Assembly: GCA_023436585.1 (NCBI GenBank)
Contig: JAEZIN010000006.1
Coordinates: forward strand, 62,001 to 126,000
Source of the DNA: Bacillota bacterium
Lineage (GTDB): Bacteria > Bacillota > Clostridia > Christensenellales > Aristaeellaceae
Length of the DNA: 64,000 nucleotides
Direction: 5' to 3'
Shown here one piece after another: positions 16,319 through 25,934 of the stretch (positions are counted from its first letter, which is position 1; every line of letters starts with the position of its first letter). A model generated the notes under the pieces. It saw nothing but the letters and a program-made list of their open reading frames with translations, did no database searches and had not been told where the DNA came from. The position numbers and the translations under genes are program-made.

Positions 16319-17494
16319 ATGGCCGGGGAACTGGCACTGAAATACGGCTGCAATCCAAATCAAAAGCCCTCCCGCATATTTCTGCGGAATGGAGAGTTGC
16401 CCATACAGGTCTTAAATGGCAGGCCTGGCTATATCAACCTGCTGGATGCACTCAACGGCTGGCAGCTGGTACGTGAGCTGAAAACAGCCACCGGCCTACC
16501 CGCTGCGGCCTCCTTCAAGCATGTGAGCCCCGCCGGGGCGGCGGTGGGCCTTCCCCTTACCGACACGCTCAGGCAGATATATTTTACAGGCAATAAAACG
16601 CTTTCCCCCTTGGCTTGCGCTTATGCCAGGGCCAGGGGAGCCGACCGCATGTCCTCTTTCGGCGATTTCATTGCACTGTCCGACGTGTGCGATGTGGAAA
16701 CGGCGCAACTAATCAAGCCCGAAGTTTCCGACGGTATCATTGCGCCTGGCTTCATGCCGGATGCGCTGGAGATATTAAAGCAAAAACGCCAGGGCTCCTA
16801 CAACATCGTTCAGATTGATCCGGAGTACACGCCAAACCCCATCGAGCAAAAGGATGTATTCGGCGTTACCTTCGAGCAGGGCCGGAATGAACTGAAAATC
16901 GACGTGTCCCTTCTTCAAAATGTGGTGACTGCCAATAAGACCATACCTGTGGAGGCGCAAAGGGATCTGCTTATTTCCCTGATCACCCTCAAATACACCC
17001 AGTCGAATTCCGTATGTTATGTATCGGATGGGCAGGTCATCGGTGTAGGCGCCGGCCAGCAGTCCCGCATCCACTGCACGCGCCTGGCGGGCAATAAGGC
17101 GGACAACTGGTGGCTGAGGCAGCATCCCAAGGTACTGGCGCTGCCCTTTGCGCCTTCGCTGGGCCGCCCGGATAGGGACAATACCATCGACCTGTATATC
17201 TCCGATGATTGCGAAGACGTGCTGGGGGAGAACAGCTGGCGGCAGTTTTTCACCGCGCGTCCGGAACCTCTCACCCCTACGGAACGCCGCAACTGGTCGG
17301 ACAAACTTGTGGGCGTATCCCTTGGCAGTGACGCCTTCTTTCCCTTCGGCGACAACATCCAAAGGGCGAGGCGCAGCGGCGTATCGTATGTAGCCCAGCC
17401 CGGCGGCTCGGTGAGGGATGATCAGGTGATCGCCACCTGTGATGCGTTCGGTATGGCCATGTGCTTTACGGGCATCCGCCTGTTCCACCACTGA
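16319..17494 (+). CDS. stand-alone AICAR transformylase (PurH C-domain type)
   Basis: A 391-residue protein corresponding to the formyltransferase half of PurH, transferring a formyl group to AICAR. It opens with LALKYGCNPNQKPSRI, then ASFKHVSPAGAAVG (Lys-His active-site segment), DRMSSFGDFIALSD, IGVGAGQQSRIHCTRLA and SDAFFPFGDNI, all classical PurH transformylase blocks. The MGS-like cyclohydrolase half is missing and that step is supplied by the gene just upstream. The arrangement is known from other clostridia. Confidence 0.92.
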   Translation: MAGELALKYGCNPNQKPSRIFLRNGELPIQVLNGRPGYINLLDALNGWQLVRELKTATGLPAAASFKHVSPAGAAVGLPLTDTLRQIYFTGNKTLSPLACAYARARGADRMSSFGDFIALSDVCDVETAQLIKPEVSDGIIAPGFMPDALEILKQKRQGSYNIVQIDPEYTPNPIEQKDVFGVTFEQGRNELKIDVSLLQNVVTANKTIPVEAQRDLLISLITLKYTQSNSVCYVSDGQVIGVGAGQQSRIHCTRLAGNKADNWWLRQHPKVLALPFAPSLGRPDRDNTIDLYISDDCEDVLGENSWRQFFTARPEPLTPTERRNWSDKLVGVSLGSDAFFPFGDNIQRARRSGVSYVAQPGGSVRDDQVIATCDAFGMAMCFTGIRLFHH

Positions 17495-17508
17495 CGGGAG
17501 GGCTTGCC

Positions 17509-18789
17509 ATGAAGCTGTTATTGGTGGGCGGCGGCGGCCGGGAGCATGCAATCTTGCAGAAGCTTCGGGAAAATCCTGAAGTGAAGGAAATCTATGTCCT
17601 CCCCGGCAATGGCGGCATGGAGGGGGAGGCTGTTTGCGTACCCGTCAAAGCCACCGATGTGCAGGCTGTAGCCGCCTTTGCCAAAGAAAAAGAGATCGAC
17701 TTTGCTGTGGTGGCTCCCGATGATCCCCTATGCCTTGGCCTGGTGGACCTGCTGCAGGAAATGGGCATTCCCGCCTTCGGTCCGGACAAGAAAGCCGCCG
17801 TCATCGAAGGCAGCAAGGTATTCAGCAAAAGCCTTATGAAAAAGTACAATATCCCTACTGCTGCCTACGAAGCGTTTGACAACACGCAGGCGGCATTGGA
17901 ATACCTGAACACCTGCAAATACCCCAGTGTTATCAAGGCCGATGGCCTGGCTCTGGGCAAGGGCGTATTGATTTGTGAGTCCATCGCGGATGCCCAAGAG
18001 GCCATCCGCAGCATCATGGAGGAGAAAATCTTCGGCTCGTCGGGAAGCCAGGTGGTTATAGAAGAATTCCTGACCGGTCCCGAGGTTTCCGTTTTGTGCT
18101 TTACCGACGGAAAAACCATCAAGCCCATGGTATCCTCCATGGACCACAAGCGCGCGCTGGATTTTGACCAGGGCCTCAACACCGGCGGCATGGGGGCCAT
18201 CGCCCCCAACCCCTATTACACGGTTGAAATGTCGCAAAGGTGTATGCGAGAAATCTTCCTGCCCACCATTGAGGCCATGAATCAGGAAGACCGTACCTTC
18301 CGGGGCTGCCTGTACTTTGGCCTGATGCTGACATCTGATGGCCCCAAGGTCATCGAATACAACTGCCGTTTTGGCGATCCGGAAACGCAGGCGGTGCTGC
18401 CGCTTTTGCAAAGCGACTTATTGACCATCATGAAAGCCACCATAGACGAAACGCTGGATAAAACAGAAGTTTCCTTTTCACAAGGCGCATCCTGCTGCGT
18501 GGTTTTGGCCAGCGGCGGTTATCCCAAAGCCTACAAGACCGGAAAAGAAATTAAGAGCTTGGATAAGCAAAAGGAACCCAATGTGTACCACTTTCACGCA
18601 GGAACCAAGCGCCTTTTGGATGGCAAAATCGTCACCGCTGGCGGCCGGGTGCTGGGTGTCACAGCCACGGCGGAAACCCTGGAGGCAGCGGTAAACAAAG
18701 CCTATCATGCCTGCGAATCCATTTCCTTTGAGAGTATGCATATGCGCCATGATATCGGGCAGCGTGCCCTGAACGCTGTAAAACGGTAA
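17509..18789 (+). CDS. purD: phosphoribosylamine--glycine ligase
   Basis: A 426-residue ATP-grasp enzyme making glycinamide ribonucleotide. Shows LLVGGGGREHAILQKL at the N-terminus, the ATP-grasp YPSVIKADGLALGKGV segment, MDHKRALDFDQGLNTGGMGA and the metal site EYNCRFGDPETQAVL. A start 48 bases upstream is open, but GGGAGGGCTTGCC precedes the ATG at 17509 and the family begins MKxLLVG. Spaced 14 bases from both neighbours. Confidence 0.96.
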   Translation: MKLLLVGGGGREHAILQKLRENPEVKEIYVLPGNGGMEGEAVCVPVKATDVQAVAAFAKEKEIDFAVVAPDDPLCLGLVDLLQEMGIPAFGPDKKAAVIEGSKVFSKSLMKKYNIPTAAYEAFDNTQAALEYLNTCKYPSVIKADGLALGKGVLICESIADAQEAIRSIMEEKIFGSSGSQVVIEEFLTGPEVSVLCFTDGKTIKPMVSSMDHKRALDFDQGLNTGGMGAIAPNPYYTVEMSQRCMREIFLPTIEAMNQEDRTFRGCLYFGLMLTSDGPKVIEYNCRFGDPETQAVLPLLQSDLLTIMKATIDETLDKTEVSFSQGASCCVVLASGGYPKAYKTGKEIKSLDKQKEPNVYHFHAGTKRLLDGKIVTAGGRVLGVTATAETLEAAVNKAYHACESISFESMHMRHDIGQRALNAVKR

Positions 18790-18802
18790 AGGGGGAACCG
18801 GC

Positions 18803-21800
18803 ATGCCTGTTTTTCGTTTGTTTGTGGAGAAAAAACAACCTTATGCCGTGGAAGCGGCCCAGCTTTTGCAGGAGATCCATGGGTTGATGGGGATACAAAG
18901 CGTGACGAGCCTTCGCCTGTTCAACCGCTATGACGTGGAGGGCATTGACGAATCGATATTTGAAACCTGCAAGCCCATCGTATTCTTCGAGCCGCAGCTG
19001 GATAACGCGTATGCCGAATTGCCCTTTCACGGCGTTGCAGTCTTTGCCGTGGAATCATTGCCGGGCCAGTTCGACCAGCGGGCCGATTCCTGCGCGGAAT
19101 GCATCCAGCTCGTATCCCAGGGCGAGCGGCCCACGGTGCGCACCGCCAGGGTGTATCTCCTTGATGGAAATCCGTCGGAGGAGGAAATTCAGCGCATCAA
19201 GAAGTACGTGATCAATCCCGTGGAAAGCCGCGAAGCCTCCCTTCAAACTCGGGATACGCTGCACGTGGACTACCCCGAGCCGGAGGAGACGGAGGTACTT
19301 TACGGCTTTCGCAAGCTGGACAGGGACGCGGTGGGCGAATTCGTCCGCAAATACGGCCTGGCCATGGATGCGGACGACCTTCTTTTCTGCCAGGATTATT
19401 TTCTTTCGGAAAACAGGGACCCTAGCTTAACGGAAATCCGCATGATCGATACCTACTGGTCGGATCACTGCCGCCATACCACCTTTTTGACGGTATTGGA
19501 CGAGGTGAATATCGAGCAGGAGCGGGTGGAAAAGGCTTTTCTGCGGTATTTGAAGCTTCGGGAAACGGTATACGAGGGGAAGGACAAGCCCATTACCCTC
19601 ATGGACATCGCCACCATCGGGGCCAAGTACCTGAAAAAGCGGGGAAAGCTTCCCAACCTGGACGTATCCGAGGAAATCAACGCCTGCTCCATTGAGATTA
19701 CCGTGGATGTGGACGGAAAGCCGGAACAATGGCTTTTGATGTTCAAGAATGAAACGCACAACCATCCCACAGAGATTGAGCCCTTCGGCGGCGCGGCCAC
19801 CTGCATCGGCGGAGCCATCCGCGATCCCCTTTCCGGCCGCACGTATGTGTATCAGGCCATGCGGGTGACCGGTGCAGCAGACCCGCTTGTTCCGCTAAAT
19901 GAGACGCTGCCGGGCAAGCTGCCCCAGCGCAAGCTGACAACCACCGCCGCGGCCGGCTACAGCTCCTACGGCAACCAGATCGGCTTGGCCACCGGCCTGG
20001 TGGATGAAATCTACCATCCCGGCTATGTGGCCAAGCGCATGGAGATTGGCGCAGTGCTGGGTGCCGCCCCCAAGGCCAACGTGCGCCGGGAAACACCGGC
20101 TCCCGGCGATATAGTGGTCCTTCTGGGCGGGCGCACCGGCCGGGATGGCTGCGGCGGGGCTACGGGCTCCTCCAAATCCCACAAGCTCACCAGCATCGAA
20201 ACCTGCGGGGCAGAGGTGCAAAAGGGCAACGCGCCTACGGAAAGAAAGCTGCAAAGGCTGTTCCGCAACCCTGATGTCACTCGGCTGATCAAGCGCTGCA
20301 ATGACTTTGGTGCCGGCGGTGTATCTGTGGCCATTGGCGAGCTAGCCGACGGCCTTCATATTGATCTGGATACCGTGCCCAAAAAGTACGAGGGCCTGAG
20401 CGGAACGGAGCTGGCTATCTCCGAAAGCCAGGAGCGTATGGCCGTGGTGCTTTCCCCGGAGGATGTAGAATCCTTCCTGATGGAAGCCCAAAAAGAAAAC
20501 ATAGAAGCAACCGTGGTGGCACAAATAAAGGAGCAAAAGCGCCTGACCATGGCCTTCAGGGGCAAGACCATTGTGGACTTGAGCCGGGATTTCTTGAATT
20601 CCAACGGCGCGCAAAAGCATGCCTCCGCCTGGGTAAAGCGGGGGGAGAACACCGCTCAAGCCGCAATTACAGGCTCTCTTCGGGACAAGTTGACCGTTCT
20701 CCTGGCCGACCTGAATGTTTGCGGCAAAAAAGGCCTGGTAGAACGGTTCGATGCCACCATCGGCGCCGGTACCGTAGTCATGCCTTTTGGGGGCAAGCGT
20801 CAATTAACGCCGATTCAAGCCATGGCCGCCAAAATTCCGCTGCAAGCAGGAACCACCAATGCCTGTTCCGGCATGGCATACGGGTTCAACCCCTATCTCA
20901 TGGAGCAAAGCCCCTATGACGGGGCTTACCTGGCTGTGGCGGAAAGCGTTGCCAAGCTTGTGGCATCGGGCTTCTCCCGCAAGGATGCCTATTTGACCTT
21001 CCAGGAATATTTTGAGCGCCTTCATACAAAGCCCGAGCGCTGGGGCAAGCCCCTGGCGGCGCTTTTAGGCGCGCTGGACGCACAGTTGGATTTTGGAATC
21101 GCCGCCATCGGCGGCAAGGACAGCATGTCCGGCTCGTTTGAATACTTGGATGTGCCGCCCACGCTGGTTTCCTTTGCCGTAGCCCCCGGCAGGGCGGAAC
21201 ATGTGGTATCCCCCGAATTCAAGCAGCCGGGCCGCAAGGTTGTTCTGCTTTCATCCGATCCGCTTCATGATCCGGCCGGCTTTTTAAAGACGTTGGATAC
21301 GGTGGAGATGCTGCGCAAAGAGAAAAAAGCCTGCTCCGCCTGGGCGGTGGGCTTTGGCGGCATTGCCGAAGGGCTTTGCAAAATGGCACTGGGTAATGGT
21401 ATCGGCTTTGTATTAGATAAAAAGTTTGCAGGCGATCTTTTCTCCTTAAGGTACGGCAGCTTCCTTCTGGAGCTTACCGAGGATATGGAGATCGGGGAAA
21501 CCCTGGGCTGCACGGCCCAGGAGTATGCCTTTGCCGCCTATGGTGAGACGGTGGACCTTGGCTTGGTGCAGGAAGTCTGGGAAAGCAAGCTGGAGAGCGT
21601 ATTCCCTTACCGCGGCAAAGCAAAGGTTGACAAGCCGGAGGTTTTCTCCTATGCTGTGGAAGAGCGCGTATCCCCAAAGATTGGCTGCGCGCGCCCGCGG
21701 GCGTTTATTCCCGTTTTCCCCGGCACCAACTGTGAAGTGGATACCATGCGTGCCTTAGAGCGCGCCGGGGCCGACGCCGATGTATTTGTGCTCAATAATC

Positions 21801-22489
21801 TGACGCCTTCCGCCATCGGGGAAAGCCTTCTTCATGCCCAGAAGCGGATCGCCGAGTGCCAGATGATCGTGCTCCCCGGCGGTTTTTCCGCGGGCGACGA
21901 GCCGGATGGCTCCGGCAAGTTTATCACCGCCTTTTTCAGGAACCCCCGCATGAAGGACAGCGTCCATGACCTGCTATTCCGTCGGGACGGCCTGATGCTG
22001 GGCATCTGCAACGGCTTTCAGGCGCTGATCAAGCTGGGCCTTCTGCCCTTCGGCGAAATCATTGATACCGATGAAAGCTGCCCGACGCTTACCTATAACG
22101 TCATCGGCCGCCATCAGAGCAAGCTGGTGCACACCCGCGTCGCGTCCAACAAATCACCCTGGCTATCCAGATGCCAGGTGGGTGATATACACACCATTGC
22201 CGTTTCACACGGCGAAGGCCGATTTGTGGCTCCGGAGGCGTTGATTAGTAAGCTTGCTAAGGAAGGGCAGATCGCGGCCCAATACGTGGACCTTTCGGGG
22301 GAGCCCACCATGGCGCTGCCTTACAACCCCAACGGCTCCTATGCGGCCATCGAGGCCATCACCTCCCTGGATGGGCGGATACTGGGCAAGATGTGCCATA
22401 CCGAACGCAGCGGGGAATACCTGTATAAGAATGTAGACGGAGACAAATACCAGCCTCTTTTCGAAGGCGGCGTAGACTATTTCAGATAA
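18803..22489 (+). CDS. purL: phosphoribosylformylglycinamidine synthase, single chain
   Basis: A 1228-residue fused FGAM synthase. An N-terminal PurS-like part is followed by the FGAMS core (SDHCRHTTFL near residue 215, KNETHNHPTEIEPFGGAAT, GGRTGRDGCGGATGSS) and a C-terminal glutaminase domain with FPGTNCEVDT, GGFSAGDEPDGSG and nucleophile Cys in LGICNGFQALIK. Most Bacillota use separate PurS, PurL and PurQ, so the fused clostridial form explains the absence of purS and purQ here. Confidence 0.96.
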   Translation: MPVFRLFVEKKQPYAVEAAQLLQEIHGLMGIQSVTSLRLFNRYDVEGIDESIFETCKPIVFFEPQLDNAYAELPFHGVAVFAVESLPGQFDQRADSCAECIQLVSQGERPTVRTARVYLLDGNPSEEEIQRIKKYVINPVESREASLQTRDTLHVDYPEPEETEVLYGFRKLDRDAVGEFVRKYGLAMDADDLLFCQDYFLSENRDPSLTEIRMIDTYWSDHCRHTTFLTVLDEVNIEQERVEKAFLRYLKLRETVYEGKDKPITLMDIATIGAKYLKKRGKLPNLDVSEEINACSIEITVDVDGKPEQWLLMFKNETHNHPTEIEPFGGAATCIGGAIRDPLSGRTYVYQAMRVTGAADPLVPLNETLPGKLPQRKLTTTAAAGYSSYGNQIGLATGLVDEIYHPGYVAKRMEIGAVLGAAPKANVRRETPAPGDIVVLLGGRTGRDGCGGATGSSKSHKLTSIETCGAEVQKGNAPTERKLQRLFRNPDVTRLIKRCNDFGAGGVSVAIGELADGLHIDLDTVPKKYEGLSGTELAISESQERMAVVLSPEDVESFLMEAQKENIEATVVAQIKEQKRLTMAFRGKTIVDLSRDFLNSNGAQKHASAWVKRGENTAQAAITGSLRDKLTVLLADLNVCGKKGLVERFDATIGAGTVVMPFGGKRQLTPIQAMAAKIPLQAGTTNACSGMAYGFNPYLMEQSPYDGAYLAVAESVAKLVASGFSRKDAYLTFQEYFERLHTKPERWGKPLAALLGALDAQLDFGIAAIGGKDSMSGSFEYLDVPPTLVSFAVAPGRAEHVVSPEFKQPGRKVVLLSSDPLHDPAGFLKTLDTVEMLRKEKKACSAWAVGFGGIAEGLCKMALGNGIGFVLDKKFAGDLFSLRYGSFLLELTEDMEIGETLGCTAQEYAFAAYGETVDLGLVQEVWESKLESVFPYRGKAKVDKPEVFSYAVEERVSPKIGCARPRAFIPVFPGTNCEVDTMRALERAGADADVFVLNNLTPSAIGESLLHAQKRIAECQMIVLPGGFSAGDEPDGSGKFITAFFRNPRMKDSVHDLLFRRDGLMLGICNGFQALIKLGLLPFGEIIDTDESCPTLTYNVIGRHQSKLVHTRVASNKSPWLSRCQVGDIHTIAVSHGEGRFVAPEALISKLAKEGQIAAQYVDLSGEPTMALPYNPNGSYAAIEAITSLDGRILGKMCHTERSGEYLYKNVDGDKYQPLFEGGVDYFR

Positions 22490-22503
22490 TGGGGGTATAT
22501 CTC

Positions 22504-23934
22504 TTGGATCATAGCGGATACGTGAGCCCCTTTTCCACCCGGTATGCCAGCCGGGAGATGCAGTATGTGTTTTCCGATGGCAATAAGTTCAGAACCTGGC
22601 GCAGGCTGTGGCTTTCCCTGGCCAAAGCGGAAAAGAAGATGGGGCTGAACATCACACAGGAGCAGATCGACGAGCTTGCTTCCCATTTGGAGGATATCAA
22701 TTACGAAGATGCCCTCCGGCGGGAAAAGGAATGCCGCCACGATGTGATGAGCCATGTCTACGCCTACGGGCTTCAATGTCCCAAGGCCCAGGGGATCATC
22801 CACCTGGGTGCTACCTCCTGCTACGTGGGGGACAATACAGATATCATTGTCATGAAGCAGGGGCTTGCGATCATTCGCCGCAAGCTTTTAAACGTGCTGG
22901 CCCTGCTGGCCAAATTCGCCGATCAGTACAAAGCCCTGCCCGCCCTGGCCTATACACACCTGCAGCCCGCGCAATTGACCACCGTGGGCAAGCGGGCCAC
23001 GCTGTGGATGAATGAGCTGCATATGGATTTTCTGGAAATCCAGCAGCGTATCGATAGCCTTGCCCTCCTGGGCAACAAGGGTACCACCGGCACCCAGGCC
23101 AGCTTTGTGGAGCTGTTTGACGGCGACGGAGAAAAGGTGAAGGCCCTGGAGGCGGAAATCGCCGCCGATATGGGTTTTTCCAAGGTCGTGCCCGTTTCCG
23201 GGCAGACCTATTCCCGCAAGGTGGATTACCAGGTGGTCAGCTCCCTGGCCGGCATCGGTCAAAGCGCCAGCAAGTTCTCCTATGACTTGCGGCTTTTGCA
23301 AGGCTTCAAGGAGATGGAGGAGCCATTTGAAACAAGCCAAATCGGTTCCTCCGCCATGCCTTACAAGCGCAATCCCATGCGGTCCGAGCGCATCACCGCC
23401 CTTTCCCGCTACGTGATGGTGGATGTGCTGAATGCCGCCTTCACCGCCGGAACCCAGTGGTTCGAGCGTACCCTGGACGACAGCGCCAACCGCCGCATCG
23501 CCGTGGCGGAGGCGTTCCTTGGCGTGGACGCCATCCTGAACATCCTGCTAAACGTATGCGACGGGCTGGTGGTGTATCCACAGGTCATCCGCCGCCGGGT
23601 GATGGAGGAGCTGCCCTTCATGGCCAGCGAAAACATACTCATGGACGCGGTCAAGCGCGGCGGCGACCGGCAGGAGTTGCATGAAAAGATACGCGTGCAT
23701 GCCCAGGCCGCGGCGAAAGTAGTGAAGGAGCACGGCGGCAAAAACGACCTGCTGGAGCGTATCGCAAATGACGCAGCATTCGGCATCAGCATGGAGGACA
23801 TGGAAAAGCTTCTCGACCCCGTGCTCTTCATTGGCCGCAGCCGGGAACAGGTGGAGGAGTACTTGAATGGGGTCATCGGACCCTTGCTTTTGGAATACAA
23901 TGCCCAGGGCGAAACGTATGAACTGACTGTATAG
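22504..23934 (+). CDS. purB: adenylosuccinate lyase
   Basis: A 476-residue fumarase/aspartase-superfamily lyase acting on SAICAR and adenylosuccinate. Key segments are HLGATSCYVGDNTD, AYTHLQPAQLTTVGKRA, and the signature SSAMPYKRNPMRSER with its mobile catalytic Ser. Two starts are possible: ATG 22489 overlaps the purL stop by one base with no ribosome site, while TTG 22504 has GGGGGT seven to eight bases upstream and gives the family's usual length. The TTG is preferred. Confidence 0.94.
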   Translation: MDHSGYVSPFSTRYASREMQYVFSDGNKFRTWRRLWLSLAKAEKKMGLNITQEQIDELASHLEDINYEDALRREKECRHDVMSHVYAYGLQCPKAQGIIHLGATSCYVGDNTDIIVMKQGLAIIRRKLLNVLALLAKFADQYKALPALAYTHLQPAQLTTVGKRATLWMNELHMDFLEIQQRIDSLALLGNKGTTGTQASFVELFDGDGEKVKALEAEIAADMGFSKVVPVSGQTYSRKVDYQVVSSLAGIGQSASKFSYDLRLLQGFKEMEEPFETSQIGSSAMPYKRNPMRSERITALSRYVMVDVLNAAFTAGTQWFERTLDDSANRRIAVAEAFLGVDAILNILLNVCDGLVVYPQVIRRRVMEELPFMASENILMDAVKRGGDRQELHEKIRVHAQAAAKVVKEHGGKNDLLERIANDAAFGISMEDMEKLLDPVLFIGRSREQVEEYLNGVIGPLLLEYNAQGETYELTV

Positions 23935-23949
23935 AAGGGAGAAGCCAAT

Positions 23950-24294
23950 ATGCCGTTCATTGATGCCAAGGTAAGCGTTGCCGTCACACCCGTCCAGGAG
24001 GAAAGCGTAAAGCAGAAGCTGGGCAAGGCCATTTCCCTGATCCCAGGCAAGAGTGAGACCTGGCTCATGCTGAACATTCAGCCCGGCTGCCACCTCTACT
24101 TTCAGGGCACCAACAGCGAGCCGGCCGCCATGGTGGAGGTCAAGCTGTTCGGTTCCGCTTCCCCGGCAGCCTATGGGAAAATGACTGCGGAAGTAACCAA
24201 GATATTAAGCAGCGAGCTTGCAATCCCCGAAAACCGCGTCTTTGTCAAGTACGAGGAAGTGCAGCACTGGGGCTGGAACGGAAGCAACCTGTAA
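23950..24294 (+). CDS. MIF/phenylpyruvate-tautomerase-related protein
   Basis: A 114-residue tautomerase-superfamily protein with the required MP start: Pro2 becomes the catalytic N-terminal base after Met removal. The body MPFIDAKVSVAVTP, a QPGCHLYFQG strand and a C-terminal IPENRVFVKYEEVQHWGWNG match MIF-type trimers. It is 16 bases after purB and before the operon terminator, so it is apparently the last gene of the purine transcript. No purine role for this family is established. Confidence 0.85.
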   Translation: MPFIDAKVSVAVTPVQEESVKQKLGKAISLIPGKSETWLMLNIQPGCHLYFQGTNSEPAAMVEVKLFGSASPAAYGKMTAEVTKILSSELAIPENRVFVKYEEVQHWGWNGSNL

Positions 24295-24312
24295 TCATCA
24301 TTGGAATGTGTG

Positions 24313-24352
24313 CCCCTTTCCGTCTGCGATGGCGGAAGGGGTGTCTTTTTTT
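24313..24352 (+). terminator. terminator of the purine operon
   Basis: CCCCTTTCCG (24313-24322) pairs with CGGAAGGGG (24333-24341), followed by GTGTCTTTTTTT. It ends the operon that begins near 11106. Confidence 0.85.
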
Positions 24353-24424
24353 ATGGAAATCTGGCGGGCGCAGGCCGTATTGTGGTACAATAAATCATTC
24401 CACAGCAAAGGAAACGCCTTGTGT

Positions 24425-25066
24425 ATGCATGTTTTGCCGCCTGATGTACCTCAGGACCTGGATTCCTCCGCCGACCTTTTGGACAAGCTGAACAGGGACG
24501 AGCGTGTGGAGGAATGCGTCTTTACCGGCCAGAGTTTTGCCGGGGAGGATGTGAAGGGCCTGGATGTGCATAGATGCAGGTTTGTAAAATGCGACTTTTC
24601 GGAATGCAGTATGGAAATGGCCGGCTTTCGGGACACGGTGTTTGAAGCATGCGACTTTTCCAACTGTGATTTTTCAAAGGCTGCCTTTCAAAAAACGCTG
24701 TTTCAGGGCTGCAAGCTGATGGGAGCGGATTTTATAGACGTCTCCCTGCGCCATGTACGCTTTTTGGATGTAAGCGGCGGTTATGTGAACTTTGCCGACA
24801 GCAAACTCCAGGATGTCATTTTTGAAAAATCGAAGCTTCCAAACGCCGCCTTTTCCAGGTGCAAACTGAGCGCTTCCTTTGACGCTTGCGAACTGACGCA
24901 ATCTCTTTTCCAGCAGACGCCTTTAAAGGATATTGATCTGCGCACATGCGGCCTGCAGGGGCTGCAGGTGTCGCTCCCTGATTTGAAGGGTGCCATTGTT
25001 ACCACCCTGCAGGCCGCCGATCTGGCCGTGCTGCTGGGGCTTGTCGTAAAAGAACGGGACGAATGA
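24425..25066 (+). CDS. pentapeptide-repeat protein
   Basis: A 213-residue protein with central A/C-D/x-F/L-x-x repeats: CRFVKCDFSECSMEMAGF, then FEACDFSNCDFSKAAF, FQGCKLMGADF and later copies to about residue 180. These fold into a right-handed quadrilateral helix. Many repeats carry Cys before the central residue, as in intracellular pentapeptide proteins. Start is ATG 24425 or TTG 24419; the latter has AAAGGA six bases upstream. An extended -10 (TGGTACAAT) lies at about 24384-24392, so it may have its own promoter after the purine terminator. Confidence 0.8.
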   Translation: MHVLPPDVPQDLDSSADLLDKLNRDERVEECVFTGQSFAGEDVKGLDVHRCRFVKCDFSECSMEMAGFRDTVFEACDFSNCDFSKAAFQKTLFQGCKLMGADFIDVSLRHVRFLDVSGGYVNFADSKLQDVIFEKSKLPNAAFSRCKLSASFDACELTQSLFQQTPLKDIDLRTCGLQGLQVSLPDLKGAIVTTLQAADLAVLLGLVVKERDE

Positions 25067-25082
25067 CATAGGAGGTACCACC

Positions 25083-25916
25083 ATGCTGAAAATCGGCTGC
25101 CACCTGTCGGCTTCCAAGGGCTATTTGCACATGGGGCAGGAGGCGGTGCAAATCGATGCCGACACTTTCCAGTTTTTTACCCGCAATCCGCGGGGCGGCG
25201 CGGCCAAGGAGATCGATCCCAAGGATGTGGCCGCATTCCTCGAACTCTACCGGGCACACAATATGTGCAGCATACTGGCCCATGCGCCGTATACGCTCAA
25301 CGCCTGCGCCGCTACGGATTCCATACGGGAATTTGCCAGGAACACCATGGCGGACGATATGCGCCGCATGGAGTTTACCCCCGGCAGTATGTACAATTTT
25401 CACCCCGGCAGCCATGTGCAGCAAGGCGTAGAGGAAGGCATCCGCCTGATTTCGGAGCTGCTCAATGAAATTCTCTGGCCGGAGATGACCACCCTGGTGC
25501 TGCTGGAGACCATGTCCGGCAAGGGCAGCGAGGTGGGCGGCACCTTTGAGGAAATAAGAGAAATCATTGACCGGGTCAACCTGAAGGATAAGTTAGGGGT
25601 ATGCCTGGACACCTGCCACGTGCATGACGCGGGATATGATGTGATCAACGATCTGGACGGGGTGCTTGAAAAGTTTGACAAGGTGATAGGTATTGACCGC
25701 TTGAAGGCCATCCACATCAACGATACCAAGAATCCCTTTGGCAGCCACAAGGACAGGCATGAAAAGATCGGGGAGGGGTATCTGGGCCTGGATGCCCTCA
25801 CCAGGGTCATCAACCATCCGGTCCTTAAGAATCTGCCCTTCTACCTGGAAACGCCCAACGAAGTGGAAGGCTATCAAAAGGAAATCGCGCTCTTGCGCAG
25901 CGTATACAGGGATTAA
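25083..25916 (+). CDS. nfo: deoxyribonuclease IV (endonuclease IV)
   Basis: A 277-residue AP endonuclease of the Nfo family, cleaving 5' of abasic sites in base-excision repair. Metal and fold markers include IGCHLSASKGYLHM at the N-terminus, NFHPGSHV, LLETMSGKGSEVG with a metal Glu, GVCLDTCHVHDAGYD, and IHINDTKNPFGSHKDRHEKIGEG. AGGAGG precedes the ATG. Spacing of 16 bases from the pentapeptide gene suggests co-transcription. Confidence 0.96.
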   Translation: MLKIGCHLSASKGYLHMGQEAVQIDADTFQFFTRNPRGGAAKEIDPKDVAAFLELYRAHNMCSILAHAPYTLNACAATDSIREFARNTMADDMRRMEFTPGSMYNFHPGSHVQQGVEEGIRLISELLNEILWPEMTTLVLLETMSGKGSEVGGTFEEIREIIDRVNLKDKLGVCLDTCHVHDAGYDVINDLDGVLEKFDKVIGIDRLKAIHINDTKNPFGSHKDRHEKIGEGYLGLDALTRVINHPVLKNLPFYLETPNEVEGYQKEIALLRSVYRD

Positions 25917-25934
25917 CCGCAAAGGAAGGCCCGC

